From positions 62,001-126,000 of the forward strand of contig JAGFJJ010000076.1 of NCBI GenBank assembly GCA_024102815.1: a stretch of 64,000 nucleotides of DNA, in the 5' to 3' direction. This stretch comes from Phycisphaerae bacterium. Lineage in GTDB: Bacteria > Planctomycetota > Phycisphaerae > UBA1845. The notes beneath the pieces are model-generated. The model had not been told where the DNA came from. It made no database searches and worked only from the letters and a program-made list of their open reading frames with translations. Shown here one piece after another: positions 16,501-25,249 of the stretch (position 1 is the first letter of the stretch; every line of letters begins with the position of its first letter). Position numbers and translations under genes: made by a program.

Positions 16501-16582
16501 CCGCAGGCGCCTGCTCCGCATGGACAACCGGGCCGGCGGAGAGAAGTACAAGGAGATTCGTGAGGAGAATTCGGGGGACCAT
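13562..16582 (-). CDS. Secreted M14 zinc carboxypeptidase with dockerin-like and KNRY C-terminal modules
   Basis: The 1006-residue exoenzyme starts at ATG 16582 (AAGGA 7 bases upstream) with a signal peptide MVPRILLTNLLVLLSAGPVVHA. A propeptide-like region precedes the M14 domain. The zinc ligands are in SSVHAREW and LDIHSYSQLILWPWG, the substrate-binding region is VDINRNWGYEW, and the catalytic Glu is in SFSYELRP. A beta-sandwich segment follows, then a dockerin-like calcium motif (YGDSNGDQQVNQSDYNAF and DFNADNDVDCGDFASF), and finally the module KNRYVSF...NGPDILQAVNAF shared with the protein at 1-1056. The likely role is C-terminal trimming of extracellular peptides, which the adjacent peptide importer could then take up. 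Confidence 0.92.
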   Translation of the reverse strand: MVPRILLTNLLVLLSAGPVVHAEQAPADSPPAAKRFDDYIVARVNITSKQQYAEVEKIIETFWSEHPGIGSVEVVVRRTDLPRLRALGLDPQTLIENLQALIDAERPVRKTQLAWFDDYHDYNAIVTYLNQLAAAHPTLAQVIPVGTTWEGRTIWGIRIAGANQSPFAPSVIYFSSVHAREWIAATVPQYVATYLLDNYGINATVTDLVDNVEWILIPVGNPDGYVYTWTSYRLWRKNRRNNGDGSFGVDINRNWGYEWGGAGTSPTPSDDTYRGPSAFSEPETQALRDLFLANPQTRAQLDIHSYSQLILWPWGFTSELPPDQVVYSAVGLAMQQLIQGVHGVLYTAGPIYTTIYPASGGSLDWTYAIRNVLSFSYELRPASSNPGFVLPPDQIIPNNEEILPAILHLTGSDWVRNTVFNFHDGLPTTLQAGSDIPVAATVTSADENLNASSATMYYRYDPDAAYTAVPMIYLGGPSFTATLPATNCLSQPQYYFSIDGDNGTTTDPASAPAVVHTASMTTGNVVFYTENLDTNPGWSTQGQWAYGTPTGGGGEYGSPDPTSGHTGPSVYGYNLSGDYTNNMGEQHLTSAPINCSGRSGVRLRFWRWLGVETSEYDEASVRVSTNGSSWTTVWQNSGEIADSVWTPQEIDISAIADNQPTVYLRWTMGPTDVGWHFCGWNIDDISLTYAECTVVYGDSNGDQQVNQSDYNAFAPCYTGDGVSPVPPGCAIFDFNADNDVDCGDFASFAGAWTEGGDPPTFAPCSGGLLPPKAATAYPHGALKNRYVSFVADPLMAGTPHGYRVRHVPSGIGWFISTPRTTPAAIAGEGLTYLVADAAPPMFDFATMPTIHVGGCMIAPGSGYEIATTLDGVIFSAPLDVATAPVPSNGRWWADVTGTFSATGDNTTTPPTPAGAWTPPNGQMSGLDITALVQTFASPGEGLHITWGDLNGEQLDRTVNGPDILQAVNAFSTGSGREFYPFSWPGGSGPQGQPACPDPPFLADLTP

Positions 16583-16822
16583 GAGATTCCTTCCATGCGG
16601 GATGCTGCACGGCGGCTGGCGGGGACATCTGCACGTCCACAGCCGCGCGCCATCGATCCGTGTTTCCGCGAGAAATCGCAACCCATCATAACGGAATCAG
16701 CGACCGCGATTCAACGAAGCCAATCTGGATTTGTTTCCCCGAGTGTTTTCCGGCAGGCTTGAATTGTTCGCGGCGCCGTGGGCGGGACCGATATTTCGCG
16801 TTTGGCAATCACCGAACCGCCA

Positions 16823-18088
16823 TCATTCCTCGCGCTCGATCCATCCTCCGCCGAGCACCACGTCACCGTCGTAGAACACCGCGGCCTGTCCGGGCGTGAC
16901 GGCCCGCTGAGGCTCATCGAACACCACGCGTGCCCGGCCGCCTTCGAGTGGATGTACCGTCGCGGGCGCGGCCGTGTGCAGGTAGCGGATTTTCACCGCC
17001 GCGCGGAATCCCCCGTTTGCGTCGCGCGGGAAGTCTTGCAGGTCGTGGATATCAACAAGAAAGTTGCAGCGCTCGGCGATGAGCGACGGACTGTGCAGGT
17101 GCTCGGCATCGCCCAGCGTGACGGTGTTGCTGAGCACGTTGAGCGCCGTAACGTAGACCGGGCGTCCCGCGGCGATGCCCAGCCCGCGGCGCTGGCCGAT
17201 GGTGTAATTGCCAATGCCCTCGTGCCGGCCGATGACCTTGCCCGTGGGATCGACCACCTCCCCGGGCACGAACGCTTCGGGACGGCGGGCGCGAACGACT
17301 TCGGTGTAGTCGTCGTTGGGTACGAAGCAGATCTCGACCGAATCGGGCTTGTCCGCGTTGGGGAAGCCGTGCTCCGCGGCGATGCGGCGGACGTCGTCCT
17401 TGATGAGATCGCCCAGCGGGAAGATCACCCTGTCGAGCACGGGCCGGCGGACGCCGAACAGCACATAGGATTGATCCTTGCGGGCGTCGCGGGCGCGGCA
17501 GAGGACCCGCCGGCCGGCGCGCTCGCCGATGCGGGCGTAGTGGCCGGTGGCGACGTACTTCGCACCCACGGCGTCGGCGTAGTCCAGCAGCTTGCCGAAC
17601 TTGAGCTGGTCGTTGCAGGTGACGCAGGGGTTGGGCGTGCGTCCGGCCGCGTACTCGGCCGCGAAGTGATCGATGATCCTGGCGAAGTCAGCCTCGAAGT
17701 TCAGGGCGTAGAAGGGCACGCCGAGCTTGCCGGCGACGAATCGCGCGTCGCCGGCGTCGGCCGCGCTACAGCAGCCGCGGCGCTCGCGTCCGGCGGGAGT
17801 TTCCTGAGCGGCATTCTTCGTAGGGTGCGTCCCCTGACGCACGTCCTCGATATTCGTAGTCGAGGGGGCCAAGCTGATTGGCGCCGTCGAGTCGTTCTCG
17901 ATCCGAACGTCGCAAGTTCTTTCCTGTTGCCCGTTGCCCCTTGCCTGTTGCCTCTCCCCGGCGTGGCTCCCTACGCGCATGAAGAGCCCGACGACCTCGT
18001 AGCCCTGCTCGACGAGCAGGGCGGCGGCCACGCTGGAATCCACCCCGCCGCTCATGGCGACGACGACTTTTTCGCGGTTCTGGCCCAT
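16823..18088 (-). CDS. mnmA: tRNA-specific 2-thiouridylase MnmA with an in-frame insert
   Basis: MnmA thiolates U34 of the Glu, Gln and Lys tRNAs. This 421-residue copy has the PP-loop VAMSGGVDSSVAA, the catalytic Cys motif NPCVTCN, the second Cys in SVEICFVPN and GNYTIGQRRGLG. It is some 55 residues longer than usual. The excess lies at residues 42-95, between GLFMRVGS and GCCSAADAGDA. The DNA of that excess holds a family C palindrome and a TTGCC-rich motif that recurs between genes elsewhere. The core motifs are intact, so the enzyme is probably functional with an extra surface loop. mutS diverges from the start side. Confidence 0.95.
   Translation of the reverse strand: MGQNREKVVVAMSGGVDSSVAAALLVEQGYEVVGLFMRVGSHAGERQQARGNGQQERTCDVRIENDSTAPISLAPSTTNIEDVRQGTHPTKNAAQETPAGRERRGCCSAADAGDARFVAGKLGVPFYALNFEADFARIIDHFAAEYAAGRTPNPCVTCNDQLKFGKLLDYADAVGAKYVATGHYARIGERAGRRVLCRARDARKDQSYVLFGVRRPVLDRVIFPLGDLIKDDVRRIAAEHGFPNADKPDSVEICFVPNDDYTEVVRARRPEAFVPGEVVDPTGKVIGRHEGIGNYTIGQRRGLGIAAGRPVYVTALNVLSNTVTLGDAEHLHSPSLIAERCNFLVDIHDLQDFPRDANGGFRAAVKIRYLHTAAPATVHPLEGGRARVVFDEPQRAVTPGQAAVFYDGDVVLGGGWIEREE
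17822..17845 (-). repeat. Family C palindrome inside mnmA
   Basis: GTGCGTC (17825-17831), spacer CCCT and GACGCAC (17836-17842), preceded by TAGG, are the reverse complement of the family C element seen between genes at 6850 and 54563. They are read in frame as DVRQGTHPTK. Confidence 0.85.
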
Positions 18089-18195
18089 TGCTCGGCATTA
18101 TAGTCGCATACCGCGGACTGTCAGAATCCCGGACAACCGGTACGATGTCGGACTGGAAATACCTGATTCTGAGCACCAAAGATCCCTGATACACC

Positions 18196-20871
18196 TTGGC
18201 ATCTGATCCTGCGACAACCACCTCCCCCTCCGTGCCGGCGCCGTCGGACGCCCTCACGCCGGCTATGCGCCAATATGTGGAGCAGAAAGCCCGCGTGGGC
18301 GACGCCGTGCTGCTCTTCCGCATGGGCGACTTCTACGAGACCTTCTACGACGACGCCGTGCTCTGCTCGAAGGTGCTGGGCATCGCCCTGACCACCCGCG
18401 ACCGCAACAGCCCGAATCCCGTGCCGCTGGCGGGCATTCCGCACCACGCCCTGGAGAGCTACCTCAAGAAGCTCGTCGCCGCGGGCCATCGCGTGGCCAT
18501 CTCCGAGCAGCTCGAGAACCCCAAACAGGCCAAGGGCGTGGTCAAGCGCGACGTGGTCCGTATCGTCACCGCGGGCACGCTCACCGACGACGCCCTGCTG
18601 CCCGGCAGCGAAGACTGCGTGCTGGCAGCCATCTGCCTGCGCGGCGATGACACAGGTCTGGCACTGGTTGAACTGGCGAGCGGGCGGTTCGAAGTGGTCG
18701 ACTTGACCCGCGACACGCTGCTGGACGAACTTGTCCGCGCCGCCCCGGCCGAGTTGTTGATTGACGACGATCGCCAGGGCGACGCCGCCAAGCTCGGCGA
18801 ACAACTCCGCCACGCCTGCGACACCATGCTCTCGCGCCGCCCGGCCCACGAATTTGCCGCCTCCACCGCCGAGCGCGTTCTCTTGGATCACCTCGGCGTG
18901 GCGACGCTCGCCGGATTCGGCTTCGAGGAATCGGGCGCGGGTGTTTGCGCTGCGGGCGTGCTTGTGCAATACCTCCGCGAGACGCAGCGCACGGCGCTGA
19001 CCCACATCACCGCTCTGCGCCGCCGGGGCAGCAACGACGCCCTTCAGATCGACCACGCCACCTGGCGTTCGCTGGAGATCGACCGCACGCTCCGCTCCGG
19101 TTCGCGTGAGGGCACGCTGCTGCACGCCATCGACCGCACCGTTCACCCAGCCGGTACACGCCGCCTGCGGCACTGGCTTCGCGCCCCGCTGATCGACGCC
19201 GACGCCATCGTCGCCCGGCAGGATGCCGTCGCCTTTTTGCTCGATCAGAACCTCGTCCGGCGGCGACTCCGCGAGCGGCTCCGCCAGATGTCCGACGTGG
19301 AGCGCATCGCCTCCCGCGTGGCCTTGCGCCGGGCGTCACCGCGCGACTTGGCCGCGCTGGGTCGAACCCTGCGGACGTTGCCGTCACTGGCCGAGCCGCT
19401 GACTGACAGTCGCGTGGCCTTGCTTGCGGCGATCGCCGCCGACCTGACCGGATTGGGTGATCTCGCGGAATACCTGGCCGGCGCCGTGCTCGACGATCCG
19501 CCGCCGCACGCACGCGAAGGCGGCTACATCGCCGACGGCTTCGACGCCGAGCTCGACCGCCTCCGTTCCATCGGGCGCGACGGCCAGAGCTGGCTCACCG
19601 ACTTCCAACGGAGGGAAGTCCAGCGCACGGGCATCCCGCAGCTCAAGGTCGGGTTCAACCGCGTGTTCGGCTACTATATCGAGGTCTCGCACGCCGCCCG
19701 GGCGGAGGTGCCGGCCGAGTACATCCGCAAGCAGACCATCAAGAACGCCGAGCGCTACATCACCGAGGAACTCAAGAATCACGAGCAGGAAGTGCTCACC
19801 GCCGCCGAGCGAGCGGTCGAGCGCGAAGCGATTCTGTTCGAGCAGGTCATCGCTCGTGTTGCGGAGAGGATGCAGCCGCTGCTGGCCCTGGCCGACGCGC
19901 TGGGAAGGCTCGATGTACTCGCGGGGATGGCGGAGTTCGCTTCCCAGCGCCGGTGCGTTCAACCGGAAATCGTCGAAGGCAACACGTTGGACATTCGCGA
20001 CGGACGCCACCCCGTTCTCGATCAGACCCTCGGCGACGCCTTCGTGCCCAACGACACGCTACTGGCCGATCCCGACGCCCGCCTCTTCGTCATCACCGGA
20101 CCGAACATGGCCGGCAAGAGCACCTACATCCGCCAGGTCGCGCTGCTCACGCTGCTCGCCCAGATCGGCGCCTTTGTCCCGGCGCGATCCATGCGTTTCT
20201 CGCTGGCCGATCGTCTCTTCGCACGCGTCGGCGCCTCCGACGAGATCATGCGCGGGCAGTCCACGTTCATGGTCGAGATGACCGAGGCCGCCAACATCCT
20301 GCACCACGCCACGTCGCGTTCGCTGGTGGTGCTCGACGAACTCGGCCGGGGCACAAGCACCTTCGACGGGCTCGCCCTCGCCTGGGCCATTACGGAGCAC
20401 CTGGCCAACGCCGTCCGCTGCCGGTGCCTCATCGCCACGCACTACCACGAAATGACCGAGCTTGCCGAGCTGCTCTCCGGCGTGAAGAACTACAACGTTG
20501 CCGTTCGCGAGCTGCCCGCGGAGCGCGGCCGGGAGTCCGGCATCGTCTTCCTTCATCGCATCGTCGAAGGCGGCGCCAGCCAGAGCTACGGGCTGCACGT
20601 CGCTCGTCTGGCCGGCATTCCCCGCGAGGTCGTCTCGCGCGGTCGGGAAGTGCTCGACGAACTCCAGCGCGGGTTTGAGCGCGAGTCGCGCACGCCTCAG
20701 CTTTCCCGTGGACGATCGCGCGAGGACGATCAGATGATGCTCTTTCGCGACCCGGCCGAGGAGCTCGCCAGGGAACTCGACGCGGTCGATCCCGACCGGA
20801 TCACGCCGCTGGAAGCCCTGCGGCGCATTCAGGAGTGGAAGGAGCGGCTGAGGAGGCCGAGTTCGCAATGA
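18196..20871 (+). CDS. mutS: DNA mismatch repair protein MutS
   Basis: The 891-residue protein recognises mismatches and starts repair. The mismatch-wedge motif is in RMGDFYETFYDDA. The ATPase has Walker A TGPNMAGKSTYIRQ, the region EMTEAANILHHAT, Walker B LVVLDELGRGTSTFDG and the C-terminal helix-turn-helix region. TTG 18196 is taken as the start because the family needs 15-25 residues before TPAMRQY; the next ATG (18265) would cut into that motif. The last 90 bases of the gene are repeated exactly at 23111-23208. mnmA is divergent, and the 107-base gap between them should hold both promoters. Confidence 0.96.
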   Translation: MASDPATTTSPSVPAPSDALTPAMRQYVEQKARVGDAVLLFRMGDFYETFYDDAVLCSKVLGIALTTRDRNSPNPVPLAGIPHHALESYLKKLVAAGHRVAISEQLENPKQAKGVVKRDVVRIVTAGTLTDDALLPGSEDCVLAAICLRGDDTGLALVELASGRFEVVDLTRDTLLDELVRAAPAELLIDDDRQGDAAKLGEQLRHACDTMLSRRPAHEFAASTAERVLLDHLGVATLAGFGFEESGAGVCAAGVLVQYLRETQRTALTHITALRRRGSNDALQIDHATWRSLEIDRTLRSGSREGTLLHAIDRTVHPAGTRRLRHWLRAPLIDADAIVARQDAVAFLLDQNLVRRRLRERLRQMSDVERIASRVALRRASPRDLAALGRTLRTLPSLAEPLTDSRVALLAAIAADLTGLGDLAEYLAGAVLDDPPPHAREGGYIADGFDAELDRLRSIGRDGQSWLTDFQRREVQRTGIPQLKVGFNRVFGYYIEVSHAARAEVPAEYIRKQTIKNAERYITEELKNHEQEVLTAAERAVEREAILFEQVIARVAERMQPLLALADALGRLDVLAGMAEFASQRRCVQPEIVEGNTLDIRDGRHPVLDQTLGDAFVPNDTLLADPDARLFVITGPNMAGKSTYIRQVALLTLLAQIGAFVPARSMRFSLADRLFARVGASDEIMRGQSTFMVEMTEAANILHHATSRSLVVLDELGRGTSTFDGLALAWAITEHLANAVRCRCLIATHYHEMTELAELLSGVKNYNVAVRELPAERGRESGIVFLHRIVEGGASQSYGLHVARLAGIPREVVSRGREVLDELQRGFERESRTPQLSRGRSREDDQMMLFRDPAEELARELDAVDPDRITPLEALRRIQEWKERLRRPSSQ

Positions 20872-20878
20872 GGTTGCC
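20781..20878. repeat. 98-bp exact repeat, copy 1 (mutS 3' end)
   Basis: Bases 20781-20878 cover the last 30 codons of mutS plus 7 bases beyond the stop. They are identical to 23111-23208. The sequences differ immediately on both sides. Confidence 0.95.
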
Positions 20879-20924
20879 GCAGGATACGGCGAAGGGATCG
20901 ACTCGCACGGCGGACCCTACTCCG

Positions 20925-22253
20925 TTATTGCCCGCCGGATCGGCGAAACTCGGGCGGGAGCGGCTCAAGATAGAACGGCCCGAGGTCGACTTCGCCGACC
21001 CAAGGATTCGGGACTTTGCACTCCCGGGCGGCGTCGCGCGAAAAGCGCAGTTGGAGGTCAAACTCCCGGTCTTCAAGTCCCACAATTTCAGTCGACGCGG
21101 CGAAATTCAATGTTGCGGTTCCCTTGGCAGCGCAGAGGAGCCCGATCAGCGTCTCCTTCTCGCCGGAGAAAGCAATCACTTCGAACGCTATGGATGCTGG
21201 GATTCCGCGCTTTGCCGAGAATGCCATGCTCCGGTAGTTCTGCAGCCCGATGCCGAAACTGCTCTTTGTTTGAGTGATATTGAATTCTCGCCTCACGAAT
21301 TCGGCGATGCTTTTTGAATTGGGGTTGTCGTGATCAAGAGGGACCGCACTTACATTCGCGTGAAGTTCGATTGGGTGCGAGCAATCCACGGACACACCGT
21401 CGGGTCGCACAAGGGTAGCCGCGACCGCCGCTGTGTAGGTAATGTCATAGTCGCCTTGATGAAACACATAGGGAACGCCAAATCTGTTATGGTAACGATC
21501 TCCGCTCCACGCCCCAAAACGGTGGAAGCGTGCCACGCCTCTCGTTTTCGTATCTCTTCCGTCATCAGTTTCGATGCGAATGGATTCGTCCTCAAATTGA
21601 AGTGGGAAATGCTTCATGCCGGCGAACACATGCGCGCTGAAGGGAATCCTCACTAGAACTGTAGCATGCAGAGCGACATCGCCATCGAGAATGTATTCGG
21701 TCTCAATGCTGGCGTCTTCAACGAGAACATCGCAATAATCCGACTCATGACCATAGAGCGTATTGCTCCCCCATGCATATTCCAATAGCTTTCGCAAATT
21801 GGCACGTATCTTCGCAGCGGTCGCCGTGCGATCCCTAAGTTCATCCAGGGCCCAGATCAGCAACGGCTCATCCACAACGATCGCCCGCATGTCCACTCGA
21901 TTCACCGCTTCTTCGAGGGCCTGCTTCGACCCATGTCGCGCAAGAAATGACACCGCCGAATTCGGCATCGACTTCAAGATCGAGACGTCTCGGAATTGAA
22001 CATACCCCATCCCACCGACGACCAGCATCCCGACCAACCCGACCACGATGGGCAACTTCCGCCTGCGGCGCTCGCCGAAGACCATGCCCTGTTCCACCGG
22101 ACGGCCGCATTCCGGGCACTGGCCGGTCTCGTTTCCGGTGAGGTTGTAGTCACAGCGCTGGCAATGCGGCGTGTCGCCCCGGCGGACACCTCGCCAGCCG
22201 AAGGCGATAAGGGCGAAAAAGCCGAGCGTCAGCAGGATCAGAACTGCATACAT
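20925..22253 (-). CDS. Zinc-ribbon membrane protein, paralog 1
   Basis: The 442-residue protein opens with a membrane segment (MYAVLILLTLGFFALIAFGW), then a zinc ribbon CQRCDYNLTGNETGQCPECG, a basic stretch (GERRRRKLP), a second membrane segment (IVVGLVGMLVVGGMGY) and a large domain of about 330 residues of unknown fold. It is clearly paralogous to the protein at 23257-24588; the first 110 residues and the last 30 (VGEVDLGPFYLEPLPPEFRRSGGQ) are most alike. It converges on mutS. Function is unknown. Base composition is visibly more AT-rich than mutS. Confidence 0.8.
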   Translation of the reverse strand: MYAVLILLTLGFFALIAFGWRGVRRGDTPHCQRCDYNLTGNETGQCPECGRPVEQGMVFGERRRRKLPIVVGLVGMLVVGGMGYVQFRDVSILKSMPNSAVSFLARHGSKQALEEAVNRVDMRAIVVDEPLLIWALDELRDRTATAAKIRANLRKLLEYAWGSNTLYGHESDYCDVLVEDASIETEYILDGDVALHATVLVRIPFSAHVFAGMKHFPLQFEDESIRIETDDGRDTKTRGVARFHRFGAWSGDRYHNRFGVPYVFHQGDYDITYTAAVAATLVRPDGVSVDCSHPIELHANVSAVPLDHDNPNSKSIAEFVRREFNITQTKSSFGIGLQNYRSMAFSAKRGIPASIAFEVIAFSGEKETLIGLLCAAKGTATLNFAASTEIVGLEDREFDLQLRFSRDAARECKVPNPWVGEVDLGPFYLEPLPPEFRRSGGQ

Positions 22254-23109
22254 GGTGCTTGCATCGCAGCAATTGGATTTGGCTTCGGCACGGCGTTATG
22301 TTACCCCAGCCGAAGGCGCAAACCCAATGCAGAATCCGACAGGTGACCAACAGGGACGAGTTACTGGTCTCCGGGATTTTCTCTCTGCCGGAAGCGCTCC
22401 GCCTCGCGGGCCAGATCGCCGCGCCCGCAGCCAGAAACACGACCCAGTCGATCGGCACCCGGTATCGCGGCATGTAGACCACGACGTAGTACACCAATGG
22501 GAAAAACAGGATCGGCGATAGCACGGCCACGCGCTGGGGAACGGACATCGCAGGCCAGGCTCGCCACAGGCCGATGGCTCCTAAAATCGTCAGAAGCGTG
22601 ATGAAGGCAGCCACCGACGCCGCCGTGTACCAGGGGCCGAACCAGGTGTGCAGGATGCGGCATCCGGTGAGGCGGAGGAACTCGTCCGGGTGGGCTCGAA
22701 TCCATGAGAAGGCTTTCGTTCGTGCCCTCCTCATGTATTCGGCTTCGCCAAGATCGCGACACAGTTGGGCTTCGGTCAGGTTGATGCCCGGGTGCGGCAT
22801 GCCGTCGCCCTCCCGACGATCCATTGCCTCCACGTCGGCCACGGCGCCCTCGTGGTTGCCCATGCGCAGTTCCAGTCCGAAGTTGCTGCGCATGAAGAAG
22901 AACTCGCCGAGGACGGAGTAGTTCCGCCAGGTCCAGGGAACGCATACCAGAATCGCGCTGAGGATCATCACCGCGGCCCCCGATCGGAATCGCTCGCGCC
23001 GCATCCAATAGAGATCAAAGGCCACGCAGCCCAGCCATACCAGGAGAATCGCGGGGGCGAAATGAAACGCGACGCCAAAGCCAAGTCCGATGGCCAGCGC
23101 GCCGAGAAG
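22150..23109 (-). pseudogene. C-terminal fragment of a membrane glycosyltransferase-like protein
   Basis: The frame encodes LLGALAIGLGFGVAFHFAPAILLVWLG, then PWTWRNYSVLGEFFFMRSNFGLELRMGNHEGA, PHPGINLTEAQLCRDLGEAEYMRRA and several membrane spans ending VVYMPRYRVPIDWVV. This matches the C-terminal half of family-39-like (ArnT/PMT-type) glycosyltransferases. The N-terminal catalytic half is absent: the frame meets the mutS-tail copy abruptly at 23110. At the other end it runs about 100 bases into the start of the zinc-ribbon gene in another frame. It is therefore likely non-functional debris from the rearrangement that made the tandem paralogs. Confidence 0.65.
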
Positions 23110-23110
23110 C

Positions 23111-23208
23111 CGCGGTCGATCCCGACCGGATCACGCCGCTGGAAGCCCTGCGGCGCATTCAGGAGTGGAAGGAGCGGCTGAGGAGGCCGAGTTCGCAATG
23201 AGGTTGCC
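23111..23208. repeat. 98-bp exact repeat, copy 2 (displaced mutS tail)
   Basis: This is a perfect copy of the mutS 3' end, 2,330 bp from the original, lying between the glycosyltransferase fragment and the second zinc-ribbon paralog. The rest of mutS is absent here. Confidence 0.95.
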
Positions 23209-23256
23209 ACGGAACGCGGGGGGGAGAGATCGATTCGCCCGGTGAACATCAATTCA

Positions 23257-24588
23257 TTACTGACCGCCGGATCGGCGAAACTTGGGCGGGAGCGGCTCAA
23301 GATAGTACGGACCCAGATCGACCTCGCCGACCCAGGCGTTCTGAATTTTGCATTCGCGAGCAACGTCGGGGGAGAAGCGAAGGAGGATGTTGAATTCCTG
23401 GCCGTCAAGGTCGACTCCATTCTCAGGATCCTCGAATTCAGCTCTCGAGTCGCCTTCGCTGGTACATAGCGTTCCTATTGCGGCTTGTGCACCTTCCGAG
23501 ACGGCAAAGACCTCAAAGGCCATCGACGTTGGGGCCGGTTTCCTCGCCCTGATCGTTATCGTGTGGAACATAAACCACGCTCCATTGGCGTTGTCATGCG
23601 AAACGAGCGCGGGGCCAATCTCCAGCGATTCCCGGATTGTAGCGGCCATATCGGGTAAATCGCCGGAACCGAATTCCAGCGGCGACGCGGTTGCGCGTTC
23701 TTGAAGGGTAAACTCGCGGCAGCATGCCGTACCCGTGCCTCGAGTCGTGCGCAGGCAGGTGCGACCTGAATAATCAATCATGTAATCACCTGCGTGGATT
23801 GCGCAATGAATTTCTTTGTTGCTGCGAAAGGTCAAACCCATCAAATCAATCAAGTACCCGTGGCCCGTCACTGAGTAATCAACGGGGTCGCCTCCGCATC
23901 TCGATTGGATACGCATGCGTTCGTCCTGAGTCGTGATCCAAAGGCGGAGATCCTCCGCCTCACTCGCAGCCGCACAGGGTAGGCTAAACTCGACCGATGC
24001 ACGTACGGCTTTATCGCCAGCGAACATCGGTTCCACGATCAGGGTTGGCGAGTCCAAAAAGAACTCGCAGTATTGAGCCTCGTGCCCGGAGAGATTGCCG
24101 GAATACCACGCGCGGACAAGAAGTTTGCACCAATCGGCGCATTTGCCGGTCGCCGGTGACGGGCACTCTCGTGCGCGGCGGAACGCTTCGAGAAGCAACG
24201 CCTCGTCGACGTCCGTCAACTTGCCTTCGAGGCGATCCATGGCTTCGTCAAACGCGTCCTTCGAGCCCCAACGAGCTAGAAATGACACAGCCGAATTCGG
24301 CAGCGACTTCAAGATCGAGACGTTTCGGAATTGAACATACCCCATCCCACCGACGACCAGCATCCCGATCAAACCGATGACAATGGGTATCCTCCGCCTC
24401 CGGCGTTCGCCGAAGACCACGCCCTGTTCCACCGGACGGCCGCATTCCGGGCACTGGCCGGTCTCATTTCCGGTGAGGTTGTAGTCACAGCGGCGGCAGT
24501 GCGGCGTGTCGCCTTGACGGACACCTCGCCAGCCGAAGGCGACAAGGGCGATGCAAGCAACTGCGAGCAGTCCAAGTGCAATGTACAT
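23257..24588 (-). CDS. Zinc-ribbon membrane protein, paralog 2
   Basis: The 443-residue protein starts at ATG 24588 with MYIALGLLAVACIALVAFGW, zinc ribbon CRRCDYNLTGNETGQCPECG, basic stretch GERRRRRIP, membrane segment IVIGLIGMLVVGGMGY and a C-terminal domain ending in the same PPKFRRSGGQ tail as paralog 1. The middle domain has diverged considerably, while the membrane and ribbon part is nearly unchanged. The frame continues to 24726, but that extension is not protein-like. Function is unknown. Confidence 0.8.
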   Translation of the reverse strand: MYIALGLLAVACIALVAFGWRGVRQGDTPHCRRCDYNLTGNETGQCPECGRPVEQGVVFGERRRRRIPIVIGLIGMLVVGGMGYVQFRNVSILKSLPNSAVSFLARWGSKDAFDEAMDRLEGKLTDVDEALLLEAFRRARECPSPATGKCADWCKLLVRAWYSGNLSGHEAQYCEFFLDSPTLIVEPMFAGDKAVRASVEFSLPCAAASEAEDLRLWITTQDERMRIQSRCGGDPVDYSVTGHGYLIDLMGLTFRSNKEIHCAIHAGDYMIDYSGRTCLRTTRGTGTACCREFTLQERATASPLEFGSGDLPDMAATIRESLEIGPALVSHDNANGAWFMFHTITIRARKPAPTSMAFEVFAVSEGAQAAIGTLCTSEGDSRAEFEDPENGVDLDGQEFNILLRFSPDVARECKIQNAWVGEVDLGPYYLEPLPPKFRRSGGQ

Positions 24589-24673
24589 GGCACGTCTCTG
24601 GCGGCATTTGATCTGCTTTTCCGGACCACCATCATAGAGCGAATTGCGAAGCGACTCCACGCCCTCAGCAGCG

Positions 24674-25213
24674 TTACAGGCGTCGGCGCGTTGAGCGTTG
24701 CCCCGTCGGCTGACCCTGCTGCACAAGCCGCTTCAGCTTCTTCTGCGCCCAGCGGTAGTGTCCGCTGGTGTTGGGATGGAAATAACTCGTCAGCGGGAGC
24801 TTGCGGGCCTTGCCGCACCACGCGTAGTAACCCGGCTCCAACAGCTCTCGTTCGGACCGGGCTTCCAGCAGCTTAAGCACCTTCCGGTGCGACGCGCGCA
24901 GCTTGCGGCGAGCCTCGTCCGGCGAGACATCTTTGTATTGCTCGTAAATGTGTTCGTTGAGCGCCGGGCACTGCCCCCACGTGAATCCCGGCGCGGGCAT
25001 CTCCGGCATGCCTTTCAGCCCGTCCCGGTACCAGCGCAGGCACATGTTGTGCCATTCGTGCACGTGCGTGAGCACGTCCACGCCGCCACGGACTTCGGCA
25101 TAGAGCCCCGGCCGGGCGAGGCTTTCATCGGTGATTTGCTTCAAGAGGACGGCGAGCGCCTCCCATGAATTCTCAACGTCTTCAAGGAAAGCCTGTTTGG
25201 AGGCGAATTTCAT
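24674..25213 (-). CDS. ClbS/DfsB family four-helix-bundle protein (DUF1706-like)
   Basis: The 179-residue soluble protein opens MKFASKQAFLEDVENSWEAL and includes the helix VDVLTHVHEWHNMCLRWYRDGL and the tail SYFHPNTSGHYRWAQKKLKRL. These fit the DinB-like ClbS/DfsB fold, whose E. coli member ClbS protects against colibactin. The order of an early helix, an HxxEWH motif and a GHYRWA-type terminal helix is diagnostic. Here the substrate is unknown and no toxin gene cluster is nearby. It stands alone between a zinc-ribbon gene and a secreted calcium-repeat gene. Confidence 0.75.
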   Translation of the reverse strand: MKFASKQAFLEDVENSWEALAVLLKQITDESLARPGLYAEVRGGVDVLTHVHEWHNMCLRWYRDGLKGMPEMPAPGFTWGQCPALNEHIYEQYKDVSPDEARRKLRASHRKVLKLLEARSERELLEPGYYAWCGKARKLPLTSYFHPNTSGHYRWAQKKLKRLVQQGQPTGQRSTRRRL

Positions 25214-25249
25214 GGCGGGTGCGGTGCTCCGGAATTCGCACCTTTCATT

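Noticed and set aside
11895-20678. Numerous long frames opposite oppA, M14, mutS and other genes
   Set aside because: High GC content leaves alternative frames open; they lack signal peptides, motifs and ribosome sites and mirror the real genes.
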